From NCBI GenBank assembly GCA_030068145.1, contig JAPJBO010000119.1, positions 248,001 through 312,000 of the forward strand: DNA of 64,000 nt, written 5' to 3'. Origin of the DNA: Diplonema papillatum (Eukaryota > Euglenozoa > Diplonemea > Diplonemida > Diplonemidae). The position numbers were made by a program, and so were the translations under genes. Positions within the stretch are counted from its first letter, which is position 1. Each line of letters begins with the position of its first letter. The notes beneath the pieces were generated by a model. That model saw only the letters and a program-made list of their open reading frames with translations. It ran no database searches and was not told where the DNA came from. Shown here one piece after another: positions 20,540 through 31,700 of the stretch.

Positions 20540-21531
20540 AAAACATGCGCGGGCCCTCAGCTTCGGCTCCGTGTACGCCGTCATCGAACCTAGCAGCAGC
20601 TCTCTAGGTTTATCATCCTGTGGTTGTACGCTTACGATGACAGCAGTGCAGTTCTCGGCGAGGTCGTCGATGGCAACGCCGCCAAGTATGCCCTCCCCCG
20701 CTTCGTGCTCCCAGCTCATTTTGCTACCACCAGCGGTCCGTCTGCAGGTGGACTTGAACGTAAATCGACCCGCCGCTGATGACGCGGTTCCTGGGAGTCG
20801 GCTCCACGTGTGCCATCTTCATGAGGGCTGGCGATAGCTCTGCCTGAAATGCAAAACATGTGCGAACGAAGCACTCGGGCTCCCCAGCTTACGACGCCGA
20901 CCGAATTTCCTGCGCAGAAGCCATCGACACTTTCGAGACGAGGTCGTCGATATCAAATGCCGCTGAGTGGCTATCCTTCCCTCCCATGTTCTTGTTCCAG
21001 CTCAGTGAGTCTCCGCCATCTTGCGCACGCAAACCCTGAGCGTCGGCTCCACGTATGTGAGAGCTGGCAGTAGCTCTGCCTGAATGCAAAACACGTCCAT
21101 GCTGAACGAAGCACTTGGTTCCTCAGCCAGTGGCAGTAGGCTTACGACGACTACAGACTGGCAAGGCAACCGGGCTCCCGAGCAGGAGGCGGCGCATTCT
21201 AGGCGAGATCGTCAATGTCAATGCCGCTAAGTATGGCTCTCCTCCGCATCACGTCCTTGTTCCAGCTCATCTTGTCGCCGTGCATAGGAACGAGCACCAC
21301 GTCTGGCCCGTCTGCAGGATAGAGCTCATAGTTCTTCAAGTCGATTGACCCATCGCTGTTGACACGAACCCTCAACGTCGGCTCCACGTACGCCCCTTTA
21401 TCCAACGCCAGCGACGCGTCTGGGAGCACCCTCGTCTCGAGCTGTTGCAGCTTGTGGACCGCCTCGTCCTCGTGGAAAAACTGGTAGTACGCCAGCCGCT
21501 GGGTGGACCTTCGGAACAAAGCTCGCTGCAT
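20540..21531 (-). CDS. Unknown protein with a tandemly triplicated exon module
   Basis: The first module is the best: from ATG at 21531 to a TAG at 21199 the minus strand encodes 110 residues (LAYYQFFHEDEAVHKLQQLE ... YVEPTLRVRVNSDGSIDLK ... KMSWNKDV ... GIDIDDLA). Two further copies of the second half follow at about 20889-21089 (LSWNKNMGGKDSHSAAFDID) and 20590-20780 (MSWEHEAGEGILGGVAIDDL). Flanking DNA such as GTCGGCTCCACGT and GCGAACGAAGCACT-like blocks is also repeated, so the unit of duplication is about 250 bp and covers non-coding sequence. I do not recognise the family. Whether the three modules are spliced together, used alternatively, or partly dead cannot be told. The later modules hold stops in at least one flank. 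Confidence 0.4.
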
Positions 21532-21780
21532 CGATCCGCGGTTCTTTCTTGCGTCAGTCCCCGCCCCTTCCTTCCTCCCCCCTCCTTGTGTGCCTTGGAC
21601 TATTTCGCGTGCTGCGAGTCGCTTGCCGTCGCGGACTGCAACTTTACGATTTCTACAGATCCTGTTCGACACGTCTCATCAGTGCGTGTCGTGATCTCTG
21701 GAGGCATCGAGTCGCGCAGAGCAACCGGAACCGCGCTAGGGATGTGCGCAAGAAGCAGCTACTTGCGTGTGGACTGGGAT

Positions 21781-21930
21781 TGCAAGAACGTGCTTGGAAT
21801 GGGTATGTGCTCAACACCGCACGGGTCCCGTCTGCGCCGTGTTTCGGTCCTTCGAGCTACGGACACATAAGGCGGACCATCGTCAGCGCGGAACCAGGGT
21901 GTCTGCAGACAGGACAGCGGCGTGAGTCTG
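21781..21930 (+). repeat. Dispersed repeat family (copy 3)
   Basis: Closest to the inverted copy at 12783-12925; shared blocks include GGAATGGGTATGTGCTCAAC and CGGACCATCGTCAGCGC. Confidence 0.65.
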
Positions 21931-22462
21931 GAGCCACACGTTTTCGTGCGCACTGCGGTGGGTGTACATGGTTTCCCACCTAACAACACGACATGCCGCA
22001 AGAACCACTGCACGTGTGCACGTGGCGTGCATGCACAACGATGGCGGATGCCGCAAGCTCAACGCCCAGCGACAGGGCTCAGAACTCGAGGGTGGTTACG
22101 GTAGGTATGCCCCTCGTCTTTTTTTCGTCACTAGAGAGCCACGGTATTTATGGGTCCCTAAGGGTGCCTGGTCAGATGTTCTCACACGATGTCCTTTTTC
22201 GTCCTTTTTCGTCTTTTTCAGTCCCAAATACCAAATACAATTTGAGCTACCCTAGGTTACGGTCCCCACCGTGTCGTTGGACTTGCGCGACATGCAATAT
22301 GACGGGAAATGAAAAAGGGGCTGACAAAACGACCAACTACGTGGCAAGATTTGCTGGGATAGAACTCGTGCACAACGTGTAATCCGCCCCAGGACATAGA
22401 TCCATCGGAGCGGTCATCGACGTTCAAAAAATGTGATCCGGAGAAGGTTTCTTCGGTCCCCG

Positions 22463-22745
22463 TACAAAAGTAAGCATAGCCTCTTTATCGAAGACTGTAC
22501 TGCGCAAAATGAGGTACTTTTACGGGGGCCGAATGGGCCCCGAAGACGATGATCGGAGTGCAAAAGCAAGCATAGCTTCTTTATCGAAGACTGTGCTGCG
22601 CAAATGAGGTACTCTTACGGGGGCCTGAATGGACTCCGAAGACGATGATCGCAGGGTGCCGAGTACAAAAGCAAGCACAACCTCTTAATCGAAGACTGTG
22701 CTGCGCAAGTGAGGTACTCGTACGGGTGCCTGAAATGATCGCAGG
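22463..22745 (+). repeat. Tandem array, three units of ~95-105 bp
   Basis: Each unit runs AAAAGYAAGCAYARCYTCTT, ATCGAAGACTGTRCTGCGCA, GAGGTACTYKTACGGG. The units decay to the right. Confidence 0.75.
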
Positions 22746-22907
22746 GCGCCGAATACTCCTTGAAAACTGTAAAGGCACCTGAAGGGGGGTAATTGTCTGT
22801 GAGTTGCATGGTCGACGAATGGTCCCCCCGAAAGGATGGTGGGGGGTTTGAAAGGTTGTAGAGCATTGCTCTCTTCTCGCTGCCGAGGGTGCGTGCGTAT
22901 ACGGTGT

Positions 22908-23706
22908 GCTCCAGCACCGGGTGGGGGAGTTAAACTGTGCGGTCCATTTTGCGGGTGTAGCACACCAGTGCGAAACGCGGTGTGACTCCCGCAAATCCAG
23001 TGTAAATCCAGTGCGATCACCTGTTTTTGCGGCTGTCCACTGGATTTCACACTGGATTTGCGGGTGTCACACTGGATTTCACACTGGATTTGCGGGTGTC
23101 CACACTGGATTTCACACTGGATTTGGTTTTCCGGGTGTGGACTGGATTTCACACTGGATTTGCGGGTGTCACACTGGATTTCACACTGGATTTGCGGATT
23201 TGCGGGTGTCACACTGGATTTCACACTGGATTTGCGGGTGTCACACTGGATTTCACACTGGATTTGCGGGTGTCACACTGGATTTCACACTGATTTGCGG
23301 GTGTCACACTGGATTTCACACTGGATTTGCGGGGTGGCACACTCGATTTCACACTGGATTTGCGGGTGTGGCACACTGTATTTCACACTGATTTGCGGGT
23401 GTCACACTGGATTTCACACTGGATTTGCGGGTGTGGCACACTGTATTTCACACTGATTTGCGGGTGTCACACTGGATTTCACACTGGATTTGCGGGTGTG
23501 GCACACTGTATTTCACACTAATTTGCGGGTGTCACACTGGATTTCACACTGGATTTGCGGGTGTCACTGGATTTCACACTGATTTGCAGGTGTCACACTG
23601 GATTTCACACTGGATTTGCGAGTGTCCGGATTTCGCTCTGATTTGCGGGTGTACCCACACCCGACACTTTGACCGCACAGTTAACTCCCCCACCCGGTGC
23701 TGGAGC
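22908..23706. mobile_element. TIR-bounded element with a 32-bp minisatellite inside
   Basis: Terminal inverted repeats at 22908-22944 and 23671-23706 (GCTCCAGCACCGGGTGGGGG...GTGCGGTC and complement) match over 36 bases with one indel. Between them lie about 20 units of a 32-bp repeat made of two CACACTGGATTT blocks and GCGGGTGT, with variants lacking bases. All sense frames are repetitive and no transposase is present. A short relative is at 13855-13971. Confidence 0.75.
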
Positions 23707-24114
23707 TTCGCTTCTTGCGAGCACGGGCAGCCCGTCCCGGCCACTCAGGCGGCGAGCCTGGGTGGGTGGAAATAGCTGACCTTCCCCCTCCATGCGTCAG
23801 CCAAGACAGAAATACATCTAGTCCGACGCATTCGCAAGAATGATTCTCATTTTCTCGCATGGAACTCCCTTAGCACTCTCGCATGCGAAAATGAATTTGA
23901 GTGAAATGCGTCCAAGAGTCGATTCCATGCCTGTCATTACACCATCAGCACATTGCTGTAAAAAAAAAAGGCCAACGAAAAAAGGTCCTGGCGTTCTAGA
24001 GTTCGAGGGTACTGTACGTTATATGGACTCGGGTTTGTAGCAGGAGCGCTGAGGCTGACATGGTAAACCCGCTTGTGGGTTGCTTAGCATCTCAGCATTG
24101 TCATGCTGTGTTGT
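23707..24114. other. Region without a supported gene
   Basis: Nothing supported beyond an A-run near 23960. Confidence 0.3.
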
Positions 24115-24525
24115 TTGTTGGGTCAAGGGGTCTGGAACCGGACCACTGCAGCGGGGAAAGACCCGAATCATTGTGCGATCGCCTCCCTCCCTGGGCCGCC
24201 TGCAAAGATGGCCCCTCAGGACCGGCTCCCTAAATTTTAAATAACCCCCCCGTGTTGTTGAGTCAAGGGGTCTGGAACCGGACCACGCGGGGAAAGGCCC
24301 GAATGATTGTGCGATCGCCTCCCTCCCTGGGCCGCCTGCAACGATGGCCCCTCAGGACCGGCTCCCTAAATTTTAAATAACCCCCCCGTGTTGTTGGGTC
24401 AAGGGGTCTGGAACCGGACCACGCGGGGAAAGGCCCGAATGATTGTGCGATCGCCTCCCTCCCTGGGCCGCCTGCAACGATGGCCCCTCAGGACCGGCTC
24501 CCTAAATTTTAAATACCTACCCCCC
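24115..24525. repeat. Three tandem ~136-bp units at the 3' side of the LINE
   Basis: Units start near 24115, 24252 and 24388 with GTGTTGTTGRGTCAAGGGGT and end CTAAATTTTAAATAACCCCC. Identity is very high. They lie downstream of the minus-strand LINE reading frame and could be its 3' tail. Confidence 0.8.
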
Positions 24526-24559
24526 CCCGGTGGGCGATGTCTCATCCTCCCCAACGGCT

Positions 24560-24618
24560 TCCCGTGTTGGTGTCGCCTTTTGGGAAAAGGTGCCTTAAGG
24601 TAGGCGACACTAACACGG
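24560..24618. repeat. Compact inverted repeat
   Basis: CCCGTGTTGGTGTCGCC and GGCGACACTAACACGGG form 17-bp arms around a ~25-bp spacer that itself pairs partly (CTTTTGGGAAAAGG). Confidence 0.7.
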
Positions 24619-24820
24619 GGGGGGCGGGGTAGGTAGAGGCTAGAATTGTGCCCCCAAGAACCCGGGAACAAGGGAGTGGCACAAAGGAACACTTCCGGGT
24701 AGGTCAGACAAGTTCAGCAAAGTGCGGTCCCGTCCTTTGCCACTTCATGGCCTCTAACGTCCCGTCAAGCAAGTGTACCGGCCCCGAGGTGCTCGGGCAG
24801 GGAAAGACGCGGGCCGCCGC

Positions 24821-27502
24821 TTACATGTGCGCCCTACACCTCTCTGAGTCCTTCATCAGCGCCATCCACGTCATGACTCGTCGGTAGTGCACGGCCACCG
24901 GTGGATCCACCAAGTGACCCTTCCTCACGAGCGAGAGGCTAATCGCGGCGCAACGTCCCCGCCTATCCCTACCTGCAAGTCCCCTTTCAATTGCAGCTGT
25001 CAACTGTGCGAGCCACTTCTTCTCCGGCTCCTGTACCTCTACCCCGTAAATTGCCTTCGGGATCACGACCGAAGCGTAGATCCTCTCCTTCTTCTCCTGC
25101 GGCAGGGGTAACTTGCCCGCCCTCTTCGCGATTTTGGACGCCTCGTCCAACCTGCTCGACAAGACCTTCTGGGCGCCTCCGTCGGTACCCAAACCTGCCC
25201 CCAAGCACTTCAACCACGCCACCTTCTCGACCTCCTGGCCGGCTATCCGAGGGTTGGCCTCGGCTTCGCTCTTCCGCTTTCTCTTCCTACCGCCCTCCTC
25301 CTCGTCCGGTGGACGCTTAGCCCTCAATACCGTCCATTTGCTCTTTCGAGCGTTGGGTCGCTGACCCGTGTCGCCGCAAAACTCCTCCGTCAGAGCCACT
25401 GCCCGCGTCATATCCGGCTTCGTCCTCGTCACGACCTCGGTGTCATCCGCAAATGCTTGCGGTTCGGCCCCCGGGACCTCCTCTTCAACAAGATACATCC
25501 AGACCGACACGAGCGCGTTCAGGAAGATTACGCTCAGCGGACAGCCCTGCAGAATCCCGTTCGTCGCCTTGAACTCCTTCCCCAGCCCCGCCGGAAGCTT
25601 GAACCGTCGCCTCAGCTGGCGGTACATGCCCCGCACTGCATTCAACACTGATGGCGGCAGTCCCATGTCTTCCACAAGCTTCAACATGATCTCTTGCGGT
25701 ATGCGGTCAAAACACTTGCTGTAGTCGAACGCCACGGCGAAAAGATCCTCGTCGTTCAGCAGAGCCGCTTCCATCTTCGCCGCCAAGAGCCAGTACACCT
25801 CCTGCGTCCTTCCCTTCTTCCTGAAACCGCGTTGATCGGGGTGCGCCCCATTCCCTTCCCTTACGAAACGGAGGCGCGTCGCCGCCCAGAGGCGGTACAT
25901 AACGCTCGTTATCGTGATCGGGCGTTGCTCGAGAGGCTGCGGACCCTCCCCCTTCGGGATCAACACCACCAGCGCCTGCGCCACCACCTCGGGCCAGCTG
26001 CCGGCCCCCTCCACGTCGTTCAGCGCCAGCGCAATCACGTCGAGGAGAGGCACCGGCAGCGTCTTCAACTCGCACACTCGCCAGCCGTCCATCCCCCCGG
26101 CTTTCCGCGCCTTCATCTTCTTCAGCGTCGCGCTCAGGTCTTCTCCGGTCAACGGGCGGTCCTCGCAAGCTCCCCTCTTCACGTACTTGCCATACCTTCG
26201 CACGAAGTCCTCCCACTTCGGCTCCCGTACCTCCTTGTACATCTGGAACACGCCTCCCCACGCCTTCTCGCCTCGCAGGATCTCATCCATCTCATGGAGA
26301 TCGGCGGTCACCGACCCATCTCCCCTCTCGACGAACAGGGTGCTGTGCCTCTCCGGCTGCTTGCACCAGTCGTAGACACGCTTGGGGTTGTCGTCGATCG
26401 CCCGACGCATCTCCCCCCTCCACGTTTCCAGCCTTTTTGTTCTCCTCGCCGCCCGCGTCCTTTCGTGCTCCTTCTTCAACATGCCGCAGAGCGCCTGCAG
26501 CTCAGGCAGTGCAGGCGGGTTCGCCTCCTCCCACAGGCGCGAATCGACGTGCTTGACGCCCGCCCTGCGGGCTTTTCTCCACACTCTCATCTCCTCCGTG
26601 CTCGGCTGGCCGCAGGTGTCCCGCTTCTCTCCCAGCCGCACCAGCTCCTCGAGTCTTCTGCAGGAGCCGAGTCTCGCCCTCGTGTCCCGGTCATCCGCAT
26701 CCGCCTCTCCGTCAACTTGCCTCGCCGCAGGGCTGCGCACGCACTCTCCCGCCTGCTGCCCTCTCCCGACGTATTGGCGCGGCTTCTCCAGTAGCCCTCC
26801 ACTCCTCTCCAGCAGGTACTGTTCTGCAGCATCGCACACCGTCTTCCATTTCGCGTCGACCCCCTGCGCGGCTCGATACCGGTGTGCAGCTTCCTTGGCC
26901 CATTTCTCCGCCATGCCGAATTCTTCCTCGGGGTCCATCGCGCTCCAATCTGCGACAGGGAAGGTCCTCGGTAGCTTCAGTTGCGGGTAGCGCTGCTCCA
27001 ACCGCTCGAGATCCAACCTCACCACGACTGGCCTGTGAGTCGGTATCGACTCGGCTGTCAGTACGTTCACCCCCGATATCGCCACTGCCGCCACCGAGTT
27101 CGCGAATATCGCGTCTATACGCCTTCCTTTCTTCGACGCCATGCACGTGGCCGCAGGTTGTTGGGCGTACTGCTTGGCCCACGTACTGCCGACATCGACC
27201 CACTTCCCGGATTGGACGGCTGCGTTCAAAATCGGGCTTTCCTCGGGCTCGACGTTGAAGTCCCCCGCGATGAGAATTGGCACGTCTCCTAGGGTGGCCG
27301 CGTAGCTGAGGGTATCCGCCAGGATCTCCTCCGTTGCGTCCTCATCTGACACGACCCCGTAGATCGACATCATGGAGAGGCTCCTCCTCCCATCCCCGTA
27401 CGCCACCTGTGCGTGCGCAAATCTACCTTTCTCCCAATGTCGCTTCGTCAGTTCCCCCGGCGGAACCGCGCGCGCGGGCAGTTCGGTCGCCGCGGGAGAA
27501 CG
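24821..27502 (-). pseudogene. LINE ORF2: endonuclease (partial) and reverse transcriptase
   Basis: One open frame of about 890 codons runs from just after a TAG at 27503-27505 to the stop at 24821. It starts inside the endonuclease domain, with IAGDFNVEPEESPI, RRIDAIFANS and the terminal IPTHRPVVV (the usual SDH is replaced by THR). The RT domain has ARKAGGMDGWRV, LIPKGEG, RPITITSVMYRLW, VAFDYSKCFDRIP, LQGCPLSVIFLNAL and the catalytic box AFADDTEV (FADD in place of the common YADD). The preceding 50 residues of the endonuclease (LALQEVRV ... TEYGGVAFSRGD) lie in a different frame at 27653-27500, showing a frameshift. After RT come a Lys/Arg-rich insert (GGRKRKRKSE) and a thumb/connection region. 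Confidence 0.85.
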
Positions 27503-27700
27503 CTACTCCCCCGTACTCCGTCCGCAAAGCCGTCTTTATCCGAGTCTGGCCCTGCATGCGTCCCCAAACCAGCCTCTTCCCTCTACTTCGGGCTTCCCCC
27601 TCCGCCTGGGCCCTGTCCCTCTCGCACACCCTCACCTCTTGCAAAGCCAGCATGCGTAGCTCGTGCGTATAAGTCGATCTTTGAGTGCGTGAGCCCCTCC
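24821..27700 (-). mobile_element. LINE-type (non-LTR) retrotransposon, 5'-truncated
   Basis: The minus strand encodes an apurinic-endonuclease-type domain followed by reverse transcriptase and a C-terminal region. The 5' boundary is near 27700, where the endonuclease domain starts incompletely (MLALQEVRV at about 27653). The 3' side ends in a GC-rich stretch, a hairpin and three 136-bp tandem units. The element is probably dead because of a frameshift in the endonuclease domain. Confidence 0.8.
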
Positions 27701-27812
27701 GAAGAAAGGTCCATCACACTAGTCCCAGGCTACTTAGCCTGCGTCGTTTGTGCGGGGTGTGAAATGGCGAGGGCTACAGTTTACAAGTGACCTAACACTT
27801 ATTCGCCGCAGT

Positions 27813-27985
27813 GGCAAGCAGTGTAAGCCTTGTCAGGACCGTTTAGACACTCAGTTAACCACCAGCTGCATATGCAGCATGAAAATGTAGCCCACCCCCT
27901 ACCCCGTATTGCGGAGTTCCTGCGTAGTTTGTGCAGCGTTCTTTGCGTACTTCGCTACTTCGGTTTTCGGGGGCACCAGTTTATC
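27813..27985 (+). repeat. Dispersed repeat, direct pair with 33009-33165
   Basis: Both contain CAGTGGCAAG, TGTCAGGACCGTTTAGACAC, TCAGTTARCC, CAGCTGCAT and GCGTACTTCG. Confidence 0.75.
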
Positions 27986-28054
27986 TTTTTTTTTTTTTTC
28001 TCCCCAACGACAGCAAGTGTCAGACTAGCCCACCCGAAGGCAGTTGATTTTTTA

Positions 28055-28103
28055 GAGTTGTAGTTCGCTTGAGAATCCGGGATTTTAGAGTCTCCGGGTG
28101 ACC
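28055..28103 (+). repeat. Short hairpin repeat (GTTCGCTTRAGA...TCTCCGGGTGACC)
   Basis: One of at least seven copies; see the entry at 41743-41815. Confidence 0.6.
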
Positions 28104-28744
28104 TTCTTTTTGTGCTATTGTTTAACTAGCAAGGTCCGACAGATTGACGGTGAAGCAGCATCTTCTTCGAAGAAAATGAACTCAGCGCAAGGGGAACAGG
28201 GAGTACAAGACCCCCGTAAATTAGCTCTGAAACGGCGATTTTCGCCTGTTGGGTGGCTCGTGCTGGTTCCGTTCTTCGCTGCCTTTCATTCGTTCGATCT
28301 AATCTACTCACAGTTCTGTGCGTTATCTTTAACTCTTTCACTCGCTTCGGCTAGCTGAAAGAGACTCATGCGAACGACTGACAGTTCAAAGAAGTCTACG
28401 ACGGCGTCTTCACCACGGAGGTCAGCGGGGATGTCGTGCAAAGCTGTTGCCTGGGGGCGCTCAGCTCCCCGTGACCTACGGTAATCGCAGCCAGTACGTG
28501 CACCTTGCCATCCAAAAGCGCCTGGTGGAGTCGCGGAGAACATGCTTGAGCTGGCGAAGTCTCCTTCCTGCACACATCACGCATCTGTTCACGTCCGAAC
28601 GCGAGGGGGCAAGGATGCACGCTTTATCTTTCGGCTTTCGCCAGATGTGCATATACCCTCATGCTTCCGGCATCCAACGGATCCACTTTCGGACCATCGT
28701 GAGCTGTTGATGTACCACATCTACTAGCGAGGCAGAGCGCGCAA

Positions 28745-31700
28745 TTATACGCCTTCATGCCCCGCAAAGTTGAGAATCTTCTGCATGAGCTCGAACGGGT
28801 CCTGTGTGATTCGACGAACATGGAAGAGGGGAATACAACTTCACTACTTCCGGACGAACAACCACTGTAGGGGTAGATAATTCAAGAGGGTTCGCGGCAG
28901 GGTGGAACATAAGATCTGGGCCTCTGGGCCAAGGGCCAAGCAGGGGTTTTAGGGTTTTTTTGGGTGGTCACCAGATTCTCTAAGGTGAAATGGTCAAAAC
29001 CCCCTGGGAAATTGGGGCGAAAAAATTTTTACGAAGCGCGGTTTTAAGGTCATTCCGGCACTCCAATTTTTTTTTTCGCTGACTTTTTCCCTACAGACCA
29101 CCTTGCCGTTAGGTTCTACCGGTAGGTAGGTTTCAGTAAAAATGCAAGTACATGGCCCTACCCGCACGACTCCGGGCCCGAGCTTCACCCCCCGCCGAAC
29201 GGTACGGTAAATCAAACTGTTTGCATGGGGTCCGGGGGGCAGCCCCCCCGGGGCACGGTACGGTACACAACAAACAGGTGGCCTTACACTGTGTGACGGT
29301 CGAATTTGGCGGTTTGTGACGGTCGATATTGGTCTTTTTATGCCGCGTGATGCTGTGTGACAGGGGAAGGTCGGGAGGGCTCCATCCGGCACACGGTAGA
29401 AGGAATGCTGGCTTGGCAAGCTAGCTGAGATTTCCGGCAGAATTGTCCTGTTAGCCGTTAGACCAGCTGTTAGTTGGTACGAAATGTCCTTCGCTTGACG
29501 AGTCATTAGCACGTCTGAACTTCACGTTTTACAGCCAAATTTATCATGTTACGCTCGTGTTACGCTGTTTTACAGTCAAATTGAGCATGTTACGCTCGTG
29601 TTACGCTGTTTTTTTTTTTTAGCAAGAAATATCATGTTACGCTCGTGTTATGGTGCTACCCACTAGGAGCCTACACAACTTCTATCAAACTTCTATATTC
29701 AGGGGGTGTGTCACTTTTTATTTTGATATGTCAAAAATGACCACCCTATGGCAGCGCACACAGTCACCAAAGGTTTCACTAAATCGACCAATTTTTGATG
29801 CTATGAGCGCAGGTGTCCCCGGTCTCTCTGTTCCCGAGGGTTTAGAAAAAAAAGATGACCCCCCTTGGACGCGTTCAACCCGGTATAATTATATTTAGAT
29901 CATACCGGGAGCGCGTGTGATACGTGTGATATGTGCATGTTGCTCCCGAGAAGACACGGAATGGAAAGATCGGTCACGAAATCGTCAGAATACCACCTCG
30001 GATCCCAAAAAGGTTGTCCCCCATGGCCCCTCCTTTTGCACTTCACTTCACCAGGCATATTGCCATCCCCTATGAGCGCACTTCAGAACTGGGATGGCAG
30101 GTACTGAAGAACAGGGATGCTGCAAAATCTGCGGTGCGAAAACCTGGAGAAAGGTTGCTTCGTTTCCTCAGCCCGAAGTGAAGAAGAGACCGGTACAAGA
30201 GGATTCATCTGTTTGAAGTGCCTCCAGGAGTGTGGTGCCACGCGGAGGAAGTGCACACGACTACGACTGCAGCAACAACTACGACGGCAAGGTGCAAGGT
30301 TCCAAACAGCGACAGCAACGACTACTTGGACAGGCGTCTTCAAGCTGTCCGAATTGGATGCTTGTTGTGAACGCTCCTGTCTATGCACCCCCCAGAAGTA
30401 TCTGCTTCGGATGCTACACAGCGTGCCTTTCGGCGGAGCAGAACCCATCTGCCTCTCGATATCCTCTGGAAGGAGCAAATTCGGGCAAAGTGCCGACCAC
30501 GACTGCGGTGAGAACAATGCCACACGCATTCTTTATCGAGGTTCCGACACTGCCAGCGATTTTTTGCCGCATGGTTTTGCAACACAGCTCGTTGACATGG
30601 AATACAATGAGAAGGAGAACATGCAACGTTTTGCGATTGAAGAATTCGGATGCAGTTGCAGAGAATTCTTCAGGAGCCTGCTGACAGCCGCAAAACCTCG
30701 GCCGTACAAGGAATACAAGCATCTTGGTGGTGGGATGGTAGTGCGCCTGATACCAGCCGGCAGCAAAATAAACGGGTACTCTTCAAGACGGCACAGAAGG
30801 TGGGGCGTTCCACAGGGTTGTGCACAAGCCGGACATCGTATTATCATGCAGGATTCGAAGGTGAGTGTATCTTACTCTCACTTCTGCAAGCGACGACCGT
30901 CCAAACAAAAAGAGCCGGCGCAGTTAGTGCGATCGGAGACGAGAAACTCCCGGTACTCTTCCTCTTGCTTCTCTGGGAATGACTGCTATACCACGTATTT
31001 TAGAACAACCCTCAGAAGACTTACCGAGCTAGCGGTGGTATTTGGCCACCTTTAGCTAAAATGCTGGTCGGGTGGCCGGGGGTGGGCAAAAGGCCCTAAC
31101 CAATCCAGAAGCTCAGGACAGGCTCGACGCTCGACAGACATCCTGTCCTGAGGGCCACCGTGTGTAAGCCAGACGGAAAACTCTCAAATGCGAAGAGCTC
31201 AGTTGCAAAAATATCACACAAGCTTCAAATGCACCCTCGAAGGCCTCGAGACCGCTAAGGAGGGGGCCGAACTTTTATGCTTGGATTTCGACCAAATAAC
31301 TAGGGAAAAGTTGAGAGCCTGGAGTTAAGGGGTTAAATGGATGAACCAGGGAAGGAACAAATCTGCGCATAACAATGTCATGTACGTTCACGATGATCGT
31401 GAACAAAGTTATGCTGAAACAAGGAAAGATGGCAGCAGAAGCCGCACCAGTCCTCTCCCAGATAGCACTGGACGCTTACGAGCAGTGCATGTCGGGATTG
31501 CCGCGGCTGTTTTGAAATACGGTGACCACGTCAGCAACGCCGGTGGCCCCGTCGTTTTGGCGCGGCTGTGATGCAAAACGGAGCCAGTCGCCCAGCCAGT
31601 CGCCCAGCCAGTCGCCCAGCCAGTCGCCCAGCCAGCTGCCCAGCCAGCCGCCAGGACAACACCCTTGTGAGCTGGTGGCAGGGAAAGGCCGAGGCGAGCC

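Noticed and set aside
23040..23640. CRISPR-like array of 32-bp repeats
   Set aside because: Units are contiguous without unique spacers and the context is eukaryotic; it is a minisatellite within a TIR element.
25694..26794. 366-codon plus-strand frame opposite the LINE
   Set aside because: Antisense shadow of the RT gene, rich in Arg/Leu/Pro/His.
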